Shown here: piece after piece, positions 44,436 through 54,304 of the stretch
Position numbering within the stretch: the first letter of the stretch is position 1
Layout: each line of letters starts with the position of its first letter
Source of the DNA: Amblyomma americanum
Lineage: Eukaryota; Arthropoda; Arachnida; Ixodida; Ixodidae
Length of the DNA: 64,000 nucleotides
Direction of reading: 5' to 3'
Assembly (NCBI RefSeq): GCF_052857255.1
Contig: NC_135500.1
Span: 48,262,272-48,326,271, forward strand
The notes under the pieces: generated by a model
What the model was told of the DNA's origin: nothing
Databases searched by the model: none
Seen by the model: the letters and a program-made list of their open reading frames with translations, nothing else
Program-made: the position numbers and the translations under genes

Positions 44436-44513
44436 GCCCCGGAGGGATCCGAACCCACGACCTCCGAATATTGCGTCCGCTGCTCTACGAACTGACCTAC
44501 GGCAACGGCTGTC
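44436..44513 (-). mobile_element. tRNA-derived SINE head, copy 1
   Basis: The minus strand reads GCCGTAGGTCAGTTCGTAGA (A-box-like) and GTCGTGGGTTCGGATCCC (B box GGTTCGGATCC). The cloverleaf is imperfect and no clean anticodon loop with U33 was found, so it is called tRNA-derived and not a tRNA gene. Confidence 0.65.
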
Positions 44514-44978
44514 CAATCTGCGGCTCTCGTGGGTATTTATGTTTTGCGTGTAACCGCGACTGTGATGTGGAACGTCATCCAACGGCTAGGGCGGAAACTG
44601 TGCGAGAACCCTCCTATGCTACCTGTGGCATCAAGACTATCAGAACGGTAACCCTCGTTAAGCTATTAGCAGAGAAGGGAAATGAACTGAAGGGCTCGTT
44701 TGACAAACATATGAAGAAAGCTAATATTCACCGAAATCAATGTGCACAGCGGGATGTTTCTATTTTTTTTTGTACTGTTGATAAATGGGAGAATAATACT
44801 TATATTAATTTTGCGCTTAAAGAAAATTACTTTTTTTCGTGTAAGGGAACCTTGAGAGTGTTCACCAGCGCAACCCTCGTCCATAGCGGCCGACGTAGCA
44901 CGTCCTATATTACCGCGACTGTGACGTGGAACGTCATCTAACATAACATAAATACCAACGAGAGCAGCAGATTGGACA

Positions 44979-45054
44979 GGCGTCGCCGTATCTCAGTTGG
45001 TAGAGCACCGGACGCGATATTCGGAGGTCGTGGGTTCGGATCCCACCTTCAGCA
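44979..45054 (+). mobile_element. tRNA-derived SINE head, copy 2
   Basis: GCCGTATCTCAGTTGGTAGA gives a good A box and GTCGTGGGTTCGGATCCC the B box. Of the three copies this one is closest to a functional tRNA sequence, but the expected acceptor-stem match and the anticodon loop are unconvincing. Confidence 0.6.
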
Positions 45055-45255
45055 TAGCTGTTCTTTCTGCTGCTTTATAAATAATTTCCTTTCAGCGACA
45101 GATGAATATAAGTGTTATTGTCCCAGTGATCAGTAGTACAAATAAAAAAAGATAGGAACATCCTTCTGTGCATCTTGTTTTCGGTGACTGTCGGCTTTCT
45201 TCATATGTTCGTCAAAACGAGCCCCTCAATACCTTTGTCTTGGCTATATATATAT

Positions 45256-45418
45256 TGTAACGACGAAGAAGTGCCCGCGCGGTTGATAGACTGCTCTCGG
45301 CGAGCGCGTGCTTCGGGTTGGGGCTGCTGGAACCGCTGACTGTCTCTGAACGCCGTTCTGCGCTTTGTGCTTTGTGCCGTACTGTGCTCTGTGCTTTGTG
45401 CCTGAACAACCCCTTGCA
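45256..45418 (+). mobile_element. Gypsy LTR, plus strand
   Basis: A 163-bp LTR starts TGTAACGACGAAG and ends CCCCTTGCA. After AG, a PBS-like TGCTGGAGGTGG begins at 45421; the minus-strand copies have TGGTGGAGGTGC. It faces a minus-strand LTR at 45704. Confidence 0.85.
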
Positions 45419-45697
45419 AGTGCTGGAGGTGGACTCTGGTCACGCCCTAGAGATGCGAAACGGCTATAACCCAAATGCTGAGATAGAGAGACGCCGCCAC
45501 CGATGCCGCAAGCACCTGTTATCTGCACCGGCACCGGCAAGGGTGCACCGGCATGCCACGGCCCCGGGACCCCGCTGTCTACAGCGACACCGGCGACAAT
45601 GTGTCGAGGACTGCCTGGCGTCCTATGAGATGGTAAGCACGCACAACCGCTGGGACACGATGAAGCTCGATAAGATCATCTTTCACCCCGCACCTCC
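45419..45697 (+). pseudogene. Gypsy gag start fragment, plus strand
   Basis: Leader and N-terminal gag of the same Gypsy group: RCLQRHRRQCVEDCLASYEM and VSTHNRWDTMKLDKIIFH match the CLASYERVSTHNRWD-like segment in G4 (WLTSYERVSTYKKWDD). It breaks off at about 45697, where the reverse-oriented PBS and LTR begin. Confidence 0.75.
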
Positions 45698-45703
45698 ACC
45701 ACT

Positions 45704-46215
45704 TGCAATGGGTTTTCCGGGCACAAAGCACAGAGCACAGCACGGCACAAAGCACAAAGCGCAGAATGGCGTTCAAGGACAGTCAGCGGTTCCTACAGGA
45801 GTAACCCGAAGCACGGGCTCAAGACCCGTGACACTTTTACGCAGTTTATTTACTACTAAAAAGGGTGCAACCAGCGTCGACCAAGGCGGGAGCAGAACTG
45901 GCCGCCCGAGGAACAGAGGGGACGGTGCGGTGTCCACTGCAGGGAGTGGCTTCCCAGAAAAAGAGGAGGGCGCGGAGACCCGCCGTGGGGGGGTGGGGGG
46001 GGGGGTGGGGGGGGGCATTTCGCGACGGCGCGCGAAGAGGGGCAAGTGTCTGTTAGAAAAGAACACTGGCGACACAGAACAGAACTAAAGGAGACACAAC
46101 AGATGTTACGTGGCCCGAAGTCTAGGCAGACACAAGGACGACCAGAGCACAGGGCACAGATCACAGCGAACACCGAGCAGATCGCGCGCACACACCGGAC
46201 ACTTCCTATACTTCG
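45704..46215 (-). mobile_element. Gypsy LTR, minus strand, shared by G3
   Basis: The minus strand ends ACCCATTGCA at 45704, followed by AG and a PBS-like TGGTGGAGGTGC (45701-45690). Its U5-like part (45704-45833) matches the plus LTR at 45256. A polyadenylation signal AATAAA lies at about 45848-45853 on the minus strand. Upstream of that, U3-like sequence runs to about 46215, where G3 pol ends. So it serves as the 3' LTR of G3 and, with its PBS, as the 5' LTR of a second internal region that is now lost. The upper boundary is approximate. Confidence 0.65.
45985..46017. repeat. Poly-G tract
   Basis: Runs of 7, 11 and 9 or more G separated by single T bases within the LTR-like region. Strong G-quadruplex potential on the plus strand. 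Confidence 0.9.
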
Positions 46216-46227
46216 TCTTTGCGAAGA

Positions 46228-47640
46228 TTATCCGTTGCACGGCCCCCCTGTCGAAAAGGCACCGTCCCGGAGTACATCAGGGCAGTGAAGGGACTGCGAG
46301 ACGTAAGGTTTGAGTCTGGCAACGTGCACAACATCAGTCTGATGCTGAAAGGTCGGGGCACCAGGGAAGGCCGGAGCGATCTCGTAGGTTACTGCGGCGA
46401 CATGGCGCAGGACACGGAACGGGCCGATATAGCGGGACAAAAGTTTTTCAGAGAGTCCCACGCGGCGAGATGGCGACCAATGCAGGACGAGGGAGCCAGG
46501 GGAGAAGGAGACCATACGGTGACGGTGGTTGTAGAATTCCTGCGAGAGGTCTGGGAAGCGAGTTGGCGGGCGTGGTCAGCGCGAACAATGGCGTCGTGGG
46601 CATATGCAGATGGCGGGGCAGTAGAAGTGGGAAGCAGCGTCTCCAGAGGCAGCAGGGGCTCTCGGCCGTGCAAAAGATAAAAAGGGGGGTAACCGGCAGT
46701 GTCATGGCGGGAGAAGTTGTAGGCGAAGGTCACATAGGGGAGAGCGATATCCCAGTCGCGATGGTCCGGAGAAACGTACATAGCCAGCATATCGGTGACA
46801 GTGTGTTTGAGGCGTTCTGTGAGGCCGTTTGTATGCGGGTGGTAGGCGGTGATGAACTTATGTTTTGTAGAGCACGACTAAGGAATGTCAGCGACAACTC
46901 TGCAGAGAAAGCATCGGCCTCGGTCGGTAAGAAGTTGACGGGGAGCACCATGATAGGATGAGGTTGGTGAAAAGATAATCGGCAGCATCAGTAGCAGTCC
47001 TGGTGGGGAGATCCCGCGTGATCGCATAACGAGTAGCGTAGTCTGTGGCAACAGCTACCCATTTATTCTTCGAGGTGGATTCCGCAAACGGTCCCAAAAG
47101 TTCTAAGCCGACGCGATGGAATGGTTCGGGTAGGACGTCAATGGGCTGGAGCAGACCGGCTGAAAGAGTGGTGGGCATTTCCGGAGCTGGCAGTCGTTGC
47201 AGACAGCAACATAGCGGCGTACACAGCGGTAGAGGTGGGGCCAAAAGATTTGACGTCGCACGCAGTCGTAGGTGCGGGAGACACCCAAGTGACCAGCAGT
47301 GAGGACATCATGCAGCTCTTGGAGGACAGTAGTGCGAAGGTGCATGGGCACAATGAGAAGGAGATCTGGGCCTGCTTGATTAAGGCTCCTGCGTTATAAA
47401 ACGCCATCACTGAGCACAAAGCGGCGCATCGGAGGGTCGAATGGGGCGGTGTGGAGGCGCTCAATAATTGAGCGCAGCTCGGCATCGTAGCGCTGTTCTT
47501 CGGCCATGTTAGCGAGAGCAGAGAGATAGCACCGAGCGTCCTCGCTGTCAGTGCCAGGACTGTCACACGCGCCAACGGGGTAACGGTAAAGGCAGCCGGC
47601 ATCAGCGTGCAAGCGACCAGACTTATATAGAGTAATGGTA
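46228..47640 (-). pseudogene. Gypsy G3 integrase and C-terminal domain
   Basis: In successive broken frames: the zinc domain HDVLTAGHLGVSRTYDCVRR with CNDCQLRKCP (about 47200-47310), core motif VGLELLGPFAESTSKNKW (E where D is expected), a later core with YVSPDHRDWDIALPYVTFAYN, and the C-terminal FSPGSLVLHWSPSRRVGLSE with LSRYIGPFRVLRHVAAVTYE, a GPF/Y-type module. The DDE core is decayed. Confidence 0.8.
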
Positions 47641-47687
47641 CTGCTGCAGGCTCAATGCCCAACGACCAAGCCGTCCTGAAGGGTCTT

Positions 47688-48400
47688 TCAAGGAAGAGAG
47701 CCAGCACAACGCATGGTTCTCAGTGATAAATATGGGCGGAATTTCCCAACAGCCCAGACAAGGGATAAGCACACACGTTCGGTAATTGAGTAATTCCGCT
47801 CCGGGACAGAGAGGAGACGGCTGGCGTAGGCAATGACACGGTGCTGTCCGGATTGCCTCTGAGAGAGGATAGCGCCGATGCCGTAGCCACTGGCGTCAGC
47901 GCGAACTTCAGTGGGAGTGGTCACATCAAAGTGTGACAGAACTGGCGTGGTAGTAAGCTTCAATATCAGGTTGGAAAACGCTTGTGCTTGGTCGGATGCC
48001 CAGATGAAGGTGGCGTCTTTTTTAAGGGGGCCGGTGAGGGGGCTTGCCATCTTCAACGCCTTCAACAACTCGACAAAAGTAGGAGCACAGCCATAAGAAG
48101 CTTCGGACGTCGTTACAAGAACGTGGCTTCAGAAAGTCTTTCACGGCTGGGATCTTATCTGGGTCAGGGTGCATCCCCGTGTTGTCGAACACATGACCCA
48201 AGATGGTGAGCTGACGGCGCGAAACGGCACTTAGACGAGCTGAGCTGCAGGCCGGCTTGACGAAAGAGGGAAAGGATCTGGGAAGGGTGAGAGAGGTGAG
48301 AGGAAAATGTGGGCGAAAAGACAATGACGTCATCGAGATAGCACAGGCAGGTAGAGCACTTAAAACCTTGCAAAAGGGCATCCACCATGCGTTCGAATGT
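47688..48400 (-). pseudogene. Gypsy G3 RT catalytic region and RNase H
   Basis: CLCYLDDVIVFSPTFSSHLS (about 48270-48345) holds an intact catalytic YLDD. Thumb and RNase H follow: [40 protein letters not shown] (RNase H first strand) and [20 protein letters not shown]. Frameshifts separate these blocks. Confidence 0.85.
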
Positions 48401-48647
48401 GGCTGGCGCGTTGCGTAATATGAAACTTTAAACTGATAACTGATATCTTTAAATTAATAAAGGCCATCAGGGGTCACAAATGCGGTCTTCAACGGTCCTG
48501 GTCATCTACAGCAATTTGCTAGTAGCCTGAGCGAAGGTCTATGGATGAGAAGAATTTGGCACCATGGAGGCAGTCAAGCGCGTCATAGATACGTGGAAGG
48601 AGGTATACGTCTTTTTTAGTGATTTTATTCAAGTGGCAATAATCAAT

Positions 48648-49640
48648 TCAAAGACGCCAGGAGCCACCCTTTTTCTTGACAAGTACGACGGGTGAGACCC
48701 AAGAACTGTGGGAGGATTCGATAATGTTTTTCGCGAGCATTTTAGCAACTTCCGCATTGATAACCTGACGCTCGACATGAGAGGCCCGGTAGGGGCGGCG
48801 GCGGATGGGAAGGGCATCGCCGGCTTCAATGCGGTGACTGACGGCGAGAGTTGGACGCAGCGCGTTGTTCATATAAAAAATATCCGAAAACAATTCGAGA
48901 AGGGTACGTAGCTGGGCAGTTCGGTCGGGACGGAGGTCGGCGGCCATCATGGTCGCGAAGGCGTCTGTCGACAGTGGAAACTGCCGGCACGCGGCAGCGG
49001 GGTCTTGAACAGGGACGGCGGCCAACTTAGTGACGTGGCAAGGAGCGAAAGGGGAAAGTGTAGCCACGCAGATGCCGGACGGGAGCACTTGAAAAGAGAC
49101 GCCGAAGTTGAGGAAGGCAAAGAGCGGGTGTTGGCATAGACGGTGGAGATGGTATGAGGTAGAGCAACGTTACGGTTCAGCAGGAGGTCAAGATTGGGCA
49201 TAACGAGATAGTCGCCATCGGGAACTGGGCGAGATGGAATCAGTGGAACGAAAGAGGCGGTTCGAGATGACAGGCGAGCATATTCGGTACTGAACAGTCG
49301 CAGTGATACATCGATTGGTGCTGAATCCAGCAGTGGACGTTCGAGGTGTAAGATACCCTCCGAGCAGTCAATGAGGTCGGAATGTTCAGTCAAAAAATCC
49401 GAGCCGAGGATAAGGTCATGGGCACAGGTGGTCAGCACGGTGAACTGAACCGGTATACTTTGGCCGGCAATAGTAACGCGCGCGGTACACATACCGTCAA
49501 CAACAGGCGTGCCACCATCCGCGACACGCACACGGGACATGGCAGGCGTGAGACTGTGGAGGCGACGGCGGAGGGCAGCATTCATCACTGATACATGAGC
49601 ACCGGTGTCAATCAGGGCGCGCACAGAAACACGGTCGATA
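48648..49640 (-). pseudogene. Gypsy G3 protease and RT N-terminus
   Basis: ALIDTGAHVSVMNAALRRRL near 49610 is a complete retropepsin active site (DTGA), and DLILGSDFLTEHSDLIDC follows. RT begins at about 48850 with SHRIEAGDALPIRRRPYRAS, then AEVAKMLAKNIIESSHSSWV and SPVVLVKKKGGSWRL. It is the only one of the three minus-strand copies whose protease keeps DTGA. Confidence 0.85.
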
Positions 49641-49899
49641 GTGACGTACAGGAGATTCGGTCGAGTGGCCGAGAGAGGATTTGTGGTCCGGATCGTTCAT
49701 GCAGCGTCACGTCCGGGAGCTGCATCATTTAGTTTCCCAAATGGAAGTGGCTGCTGGAAGGCGACTAAGGGGAACGAGAGCGGCGCCCATGCGGCGACGG
49801 AGAGCGGGAGAATCGGCGTGAAGAAGGAGCGGCTGCATGCGACGGTTCGGAGGGGCTCGGGGCGAGAAGTTGCGGGACAAGGCGGGACTATAGATGGAG

Positions 49900-50890
49900 G
49901 GGAAGACCAGGGACTGCGGCAATGTCGGGCAATGTGGCCAATGCGAGAGCACCGGATGCAGATGGGGTGGCCGTCTTCCGTGCGCTACTCATGGGATTGC
50001 GGTAACGCGGCGGAGAATAATAGGTGCCTCGAAAAACAGATGGAGGTGACATTGAGGGTGTCCGGGCTTTTGATGACGCACACTTCCGGGCGGAGGTTCA
50101 GGTGAGCGAGTTCCTGGCGCACGACGACCTGAAGCAGCTACGCAGTGGGTAGAGAGTTATCAGGTGCAGGCGGACGGGGAATCACAAGGGCAAGGGCTTG
50201 CAGTTCACGGCGAACAATCCGGGTTACAGTGTCGGTGACGGGGACATCATCTGACGACGCACAGGACGGTAGTCGCTGTTGCTCGCAGGAAGAGGTGGCA
50301 GCCGTAATAGGATACCGAGAGAACTGCTGTGGAATTCGGCTGCTTTTAACCTGCTCGAAGCGAAGGCATTCTTTTATGATTGTGTCCACGGTAGTACAAT
50401 CTTTGCAAACAATTAAATTAAAAGCATCATCCGCAATCCCTATCAGAACATGGCACACCTTGTCGAACTCGGTCATGGCTGCGTCAACTTTGCGTCAAAG
50501 CGCCAACACATCTTGAATATATTCGACATAACTTTCTGTTGACGACTGGGCGCGCGACGCGAGCTACTTTCTCGTAGAGAGCTTCCGGTCATCGGATCTG
50601 TCAAATAAAGTACGGAGCTTTTCTTTAAAAGTGTCCCAGCTTGTCAGTCCGTCTTCGTGAGTTTCGTACCAGACCCGAGCCGTGCCACTAAGATAGAAGA
50701 TAACATTCGCTAGCATCACGGTGTGATCCCACCGGTTATAGGTGCCCACTCGTTCACATAGGATGAGTCAGTCGTGGACATCGGTGCCATCGTTCCCAGA
50801 AAAGGTAACGGGGTCACGGGAAGGAGCAATGACTAAGACGGGAGCAGTAGGAGTGGTTCGTGACTCGCAGGTTGTAACCATCATGGTAGT
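49900..50890 (-). pseudogene. Gypsy G3 gag
   Basis: Starts near 50886 (MMVTTCESRTTPTAPVLVIA). It continues with VGTYNRWDHTVMLANVIFYL and TARVWYETHEDGLTSWDTFK, a stop near 50564, then MTEFDKVCHVLIGIADDAFN. A CCHC knuckle, CIRCSRIGHIARHC, lies at about 49918-49960. The capsid-like portion is readable through two frame breaks. Confidence 0.85.
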
Positions 50891-50921
50891 CACGATGGTA
50901 TATGAAAAAAGCCAACAGTCA

Positions 50922-50922
<1 letters not shown>

Positions 50923-50989
<67 letters not shown>

Positions 50990-50991
50990 TA
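50923..50991. repeat. (TA)n microsatellite
   Basis: About 65 bp of TA repeat at the broken 5' edge of G3. Confidence 0.95.
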
Positions 50992-51016
50992 GACTTCACA
51001 AAAGTCTTCCGGGATC

Positions 51017-51115
51017 CAGAAATTTCCAATGCAGAAAAAGGGGCACACGAACGGAAACAGATTTTATATATATGTTTCCGTTCGTGTGCCCCTTTTTCTG
51101 CATTGGAAATTTCTG
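51017..51115. repeat. Perfect hairpin, 43-bp arms
   Basis: 51017-51059 and 51073-51115 are exact reverse complements with a 13-nt AT-rich loop. Arms contain AGAAATTTCCAATGC and GGGGCACACGAACGG. It lies between two (TA)n arrays next to a second hairpin. Confidence 0.9.
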
Positions 51116-51123
51116 TATATATA

Positions 51124-51256
51124 TAAGATCACCAAAAATTGAAGAAACATAACAGGATTTAATTCACGACGTTTCGGCTGGAGGACCAGTCTTTTTCGAG
51201 TGTCGAATCGTCGTGAATTAAATCCTGTTATGTTTCTTCAATTTTTCGTGATTTTA
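51124..51256. mobile_element. Foldback with PLE 3'-end motif in loop
   Basis: 51134-51171 and 51209-51246 are perfect 38-nt reverse complements, and pairing extends outward past one mismatch. The 37-nt loop reads on the minus strand AAAGACTGGTCCTCCAGCC then GAAACGTCGTG in the arm. These are hallmark PLE 3'-end motifs comparable with CGGCCGAAACGC at 30611. It thus looks like two head-to-head PLE ends. Confidence 0.8.
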
Positions 51257-51294
51257 TATTATATTTACCAAATCAGCTGCCAGAAATCACTTTT

Positions 51295-51297
<3 letters not shown>

Positions 51298-51380
<83 letters not shown>
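51298..51380. repeat. (TA)n microsatellite
   Basis: About 83 bp of TA repeat on the right side of the double foldback. Confidence 0.95.
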
Positions 51381-51381
<1 letters not shown>

Positions 51382-52025
51382 CACACGAGGGAAAGGCAAT
51401 GAGGGGCTCGCTTGAAAAACCTATGAATAAAGCCAACAGTCACTGAAACCAAGGTGCATAAGGGAATGTTTTTATAATTTCTTTAGTTGTGCTGCTGATC
51501 GATGGGAGTATAATACTTCAATGAATCTGTTGCTTGTAGGAAATTAATTATCAAACATAAAAAACAACCATGCTCCGGTGGGATCCGTACCCACGACCTC
51601 CTAATTTCGCGTCCCGTAATCTACCAACTGAGCTACGGCGACCGCTGTCCGATCTGGTGCTCTCGTGGGTATTTATGTTTTGCGTGTAAGCGAATCTTGG
51701 GAGTGTTCACCAGCGCCGCCCTCGTCCATAGCGACGGAGGTAGTACGTCCTGTATTACCGCGAGTGCGATGGTGAACGTCACCTAAAGGCGAGGCTGGAA
51801 GCTGTGCGAGAAACCTCTATTGCCCCCTGTGGCATCAAGACTGCCAGAACCGAGACCCTCGTTAAGCTATTGTAAACAAGGGAAAGGAAATGAGGGGCTC
51901 GTTTATCAAACTTATGAAGGAAGCCAACAGTAACCAAAACCAAGGTGCATATGGGAATGATCTTATTTTTTTTAAGTTTGTGGCACTGAACAATGAGAAA
52001 ATATTACTTAATTAATATTCATCTT
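51381..52025. repeat. tRNA-SINE composite repeat, third location
   Basis: Contains phrases seen at 44.3-45.2 kb: GAGGGGCTCG, AAGCCAACAGT, CCAAGGTGCATA, ATGGGAGTATAATACTT and GGGTATTTATGTTTTGCGTG. A minus-strand tRNA-like part lies at 51573-51650. A partial unit repeats at about 51880-52020. Gypsy G4 pol ends exactly where it starts, as G2 gag does at 44310. Confidence 0.75.
51573..51650 (-). mobile_element. tRNA-derived SINE head, copy 3
   Basis: GCCGTAGCTCAGTTGGTAGA is a perfect A-box segment and GGTCGTGGGTACGGATCCC a slightly damaged B box. Same family as the copies at 44436 and 44979. Confidence 0.6.
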
Positions 52026-52344
52026 TACGCTGCTCAGAAGGCATGTCGCAGGTGGTGAGCGAAGGCGCAGAGGATTCGAGGGCGGAGAGGCTGGCAAGCT
52101 CGGCCGGTATCGGGGAGCGGGACAGGGCATCAGCTTCCTGATGCTTGCGGCCCGACCAATATACGACACGTATGTTATACTCTTGGAGACGGAGAGCCCA
52201 TCGAGCCAGGCGACCGGAGAGATCCTTTAAGCGAAGAAAGCCAACATAGGCCTTGGTGGTCGGTTACCACGTCAAACGGACGGCCTTAGAGATAAGGTAG
52301 AAACTTTCCATGGGCCAAGACAATAGCCAAGCACTCTTTTTCCG

Positions 52345-53289
52345 TCAAGGAGTAGTTGGATTCAGATTTTGTGATGGTGCGGCTGGCGTAAGCAACCAAA
52401 TATTCCGCGAATCCAGAGTTGCGTCGGGCGAGCACACCCCGAGGCCAATGCCACTGGCGTCCGTGTGTACTTCAGTTGGGGCTTGCGGGTCGTAGTGACG
52501 CAAAATGGGTGGTGCCGTGAGGAGACTGCGCAAGGTGTTATAGGCGTTGCAGGCAGGCGACCAATTCGAAAAACCCACATTCCTGCCGAAAAGCTGAGTT
52601 AAAGGGGCAGCAATGGCCGCAAAGTTGCGAATATAACGTCGAAAATAGGAACAGAGGAATAGGAAGCTGCGCAGTTACTTAATGCAAGTAGGTTTTGGAA
52701 ACGCAGTCACAGCATGAAGTTTGGCGGTGTCCGGGCGGACGCCCTCTTTTGATACAACGTGGCCTAAAATTGTCAGTTCACGAGCAGCAAATCGACACTT
52801 TTTTTAAGTTCAGTTGAAGGCCGGCGTCCGTAAGGCATGTTAAGACGTGCTTCAGCCGGGACAGATGAGTGGCAAAGTCGGGCGAAATGATCACGATGTC
52901 GTCGAGTTAACACAGGCAAGACTTCCATTTCAGGCCGCGCAGAATGCTGTCCATCATGCTCTCAAAAGTAGCCGGAGCATTACAGAAGCCACAAGGCATG
53001 ACGGTAAATTCATACAGGCTATCAGGGGTCACAAATGCGGTTTTAGGGTGGTCGTCGGCTGCCATGGGGACCTGCCAATACGCAGAGCGTAAGTCGAGAG
53101 AAGAGTTCCGTTCCGAAGGCAGTCCAGAGCATCATCAATGCGCGGAAGAGGATAAACATCCTTTCGTGTGACCTTATTCAGGCGGTGGTAATCAACGCAG
53201 AAACGAATAGGGCCATCTTTCTTTTTCACAAAGACCACGTGTGAAGCCCAGTGACTGTGTGAGACCTGGATCACGCCGCTTTGAAGCAT
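52345..53289 (-). pseudogene. Gypsy G4 RT and RNase H
   Basis: RT starts MLQSGVIQVSHSHWASHVVF, KKKDGPIRFCVDYHRLNKVT and DVYPLPRIDDALDCL. The catalytic box near 52915 reads C-stop-LDDIVII, so the Tyr codon is a stop. Thumb LQLNLKKCRFAARELTILGH follows, and RNase H starts [20 protein letters not shown]. Several frameshifts. Confidence 0.85.
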
Positions 53290-53702
53290 GGTGTCAACTT
53301 GGTCTTGAGTAACTTGGCGCTCACTGGCAGGACATGATATGGGCGCTGACGCAGTGGGGCGTGGTCACCGGTGTCAGTATGGCGGGCGACAGTTGACGTG
53401 CGGGTCAAAGCGGGTTGGTGTGAATCGCAGGAGGAACGAAATTGATAAAGCAGAGCGAGAAGTTAAGTTTGTTGAGGTGCAGGAAGAGAGGCGTCGATGG
53501 AGGGAAGGAAAAAGTCTCGAGACGAAGTGTCGGGTGCAGGAACCGGCTGGCGGAGGGCATCGACGTCAAGGGACGGCGAATCGTCATTTTCATCGCGATA
53601 GAGAACGAAGTCAATGATTTGCACGGTACCAAGGCACTACCCGGGACGCACAGCGGAAGCATATGTAAACGGATTGGTCACGAACAACGCGCTAAGGCCA
53701 GC

Positions 53703-54220
53703 TCACACACTGAGGACGGCGTGAAGTATGGACAGGTACTTGCGGCACAGAAAGAGGGGCGATGGTGTAAAAAGTAGGTTGCGGTCGCGGACAAGGTCAG
53801 AAGTGAGGGCCCCAAGAACAGAAGAACAGGCAGGCAGTTCAGTGTCTTCGGCAACGACGGCTTTGCCAGGAGCAGCAGAATGGGCATCGGGCGGCGAGGA
53901 ACCTCTGAGTGCAAAGAACTCAAGTTCAGCACGATCACAATCGATGACTGCGTTATGGCGCGACAGGAAGTCCCAACCCAAGATGATCTCATGAGAACAG
54001 GTTGGTAAAATGACGAATTCAATCACGTAGAGGATTTCCTGAATAACGACGCGAGCCGTACACGTCGCTAACGGCACAACAGCCTGCGTTCGTGCGGTGC
54101 GCAACAAGAATCCAGAAAGTGAGGTCGTCACTTTTTGCAAGGAGCGGCAAAAGGAGGCGCCCATGGCAGAAACAGCAGCACTGGTGTCGACAAGCGCCAG
54201 AAGAGCAACACTCTCAACGG
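53703..54220 (-). pseudogene. Gypsy G4 protease
   Basis: The active site reads LLALVDTSAAVSAMG, with Ser for the Gly of DTGA. The second half reads HEIILGWDFLSRHNAVIDCD. The linker that follows (SSVLGALTSDLVRDRNLLFT) matches G2. Confidence 0.85.
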
Positions 54221-54304
54221 AAACGGCGATCGTATTGGCGGGACATAACTAAGGCCTTGGACAATTCGCTGGTGGCGCAGTTCTCGCCTCAGGAATTGCG
54301 GCGT

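Larger units (their letters stand above)
44311..45240. repeat. Inverted pair of tRNA-SINE composite repeats
   Basis: A minus-strand unit (44330-44550, tRNA-like part 44436-44513) and a plus-strand unit (44940-45225, tRNA-like part 44979-45054) face away from a central half unit (about 44690-44940). Segments 44512-44550 and 44941-44977 are near reverse complements (GTCCAATCTGC and GGTATTTATGTT blocks). Recurring phrases are AACCAAGGTGCAC, ATGGGAGAATAA.ACTTATATTAA and GTCGTGGGTTCGGATCCC. A related composite lies at 51390-52025. Confidence 0.75.
46216..50900 (-). mobile_element. Gypsy G3 internal region, gag-pol
   Basis: Minus strand from high to low coordinates: gag (50890-49900) with CCHC, protease with DTGA (about 49620), RT (48950-48100), RNase H (48070-47690), integrase (47610-46500), and an IN C-terminal region ending near 46216. 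The 5' LTR is absent: gag begins right after a (TA)n array. G3 is a different lineage from G2/G4, as its gag and protease sequences diverge. Confidence 0.9.

Noticed and set aside
44436..44513. Functional tRNA gene
   Set aside because: A and B boxes are present, but the anticodon loop lacks a clear U33 and the acceptor stem does not pair well. Called a tRNA-derived SINE.
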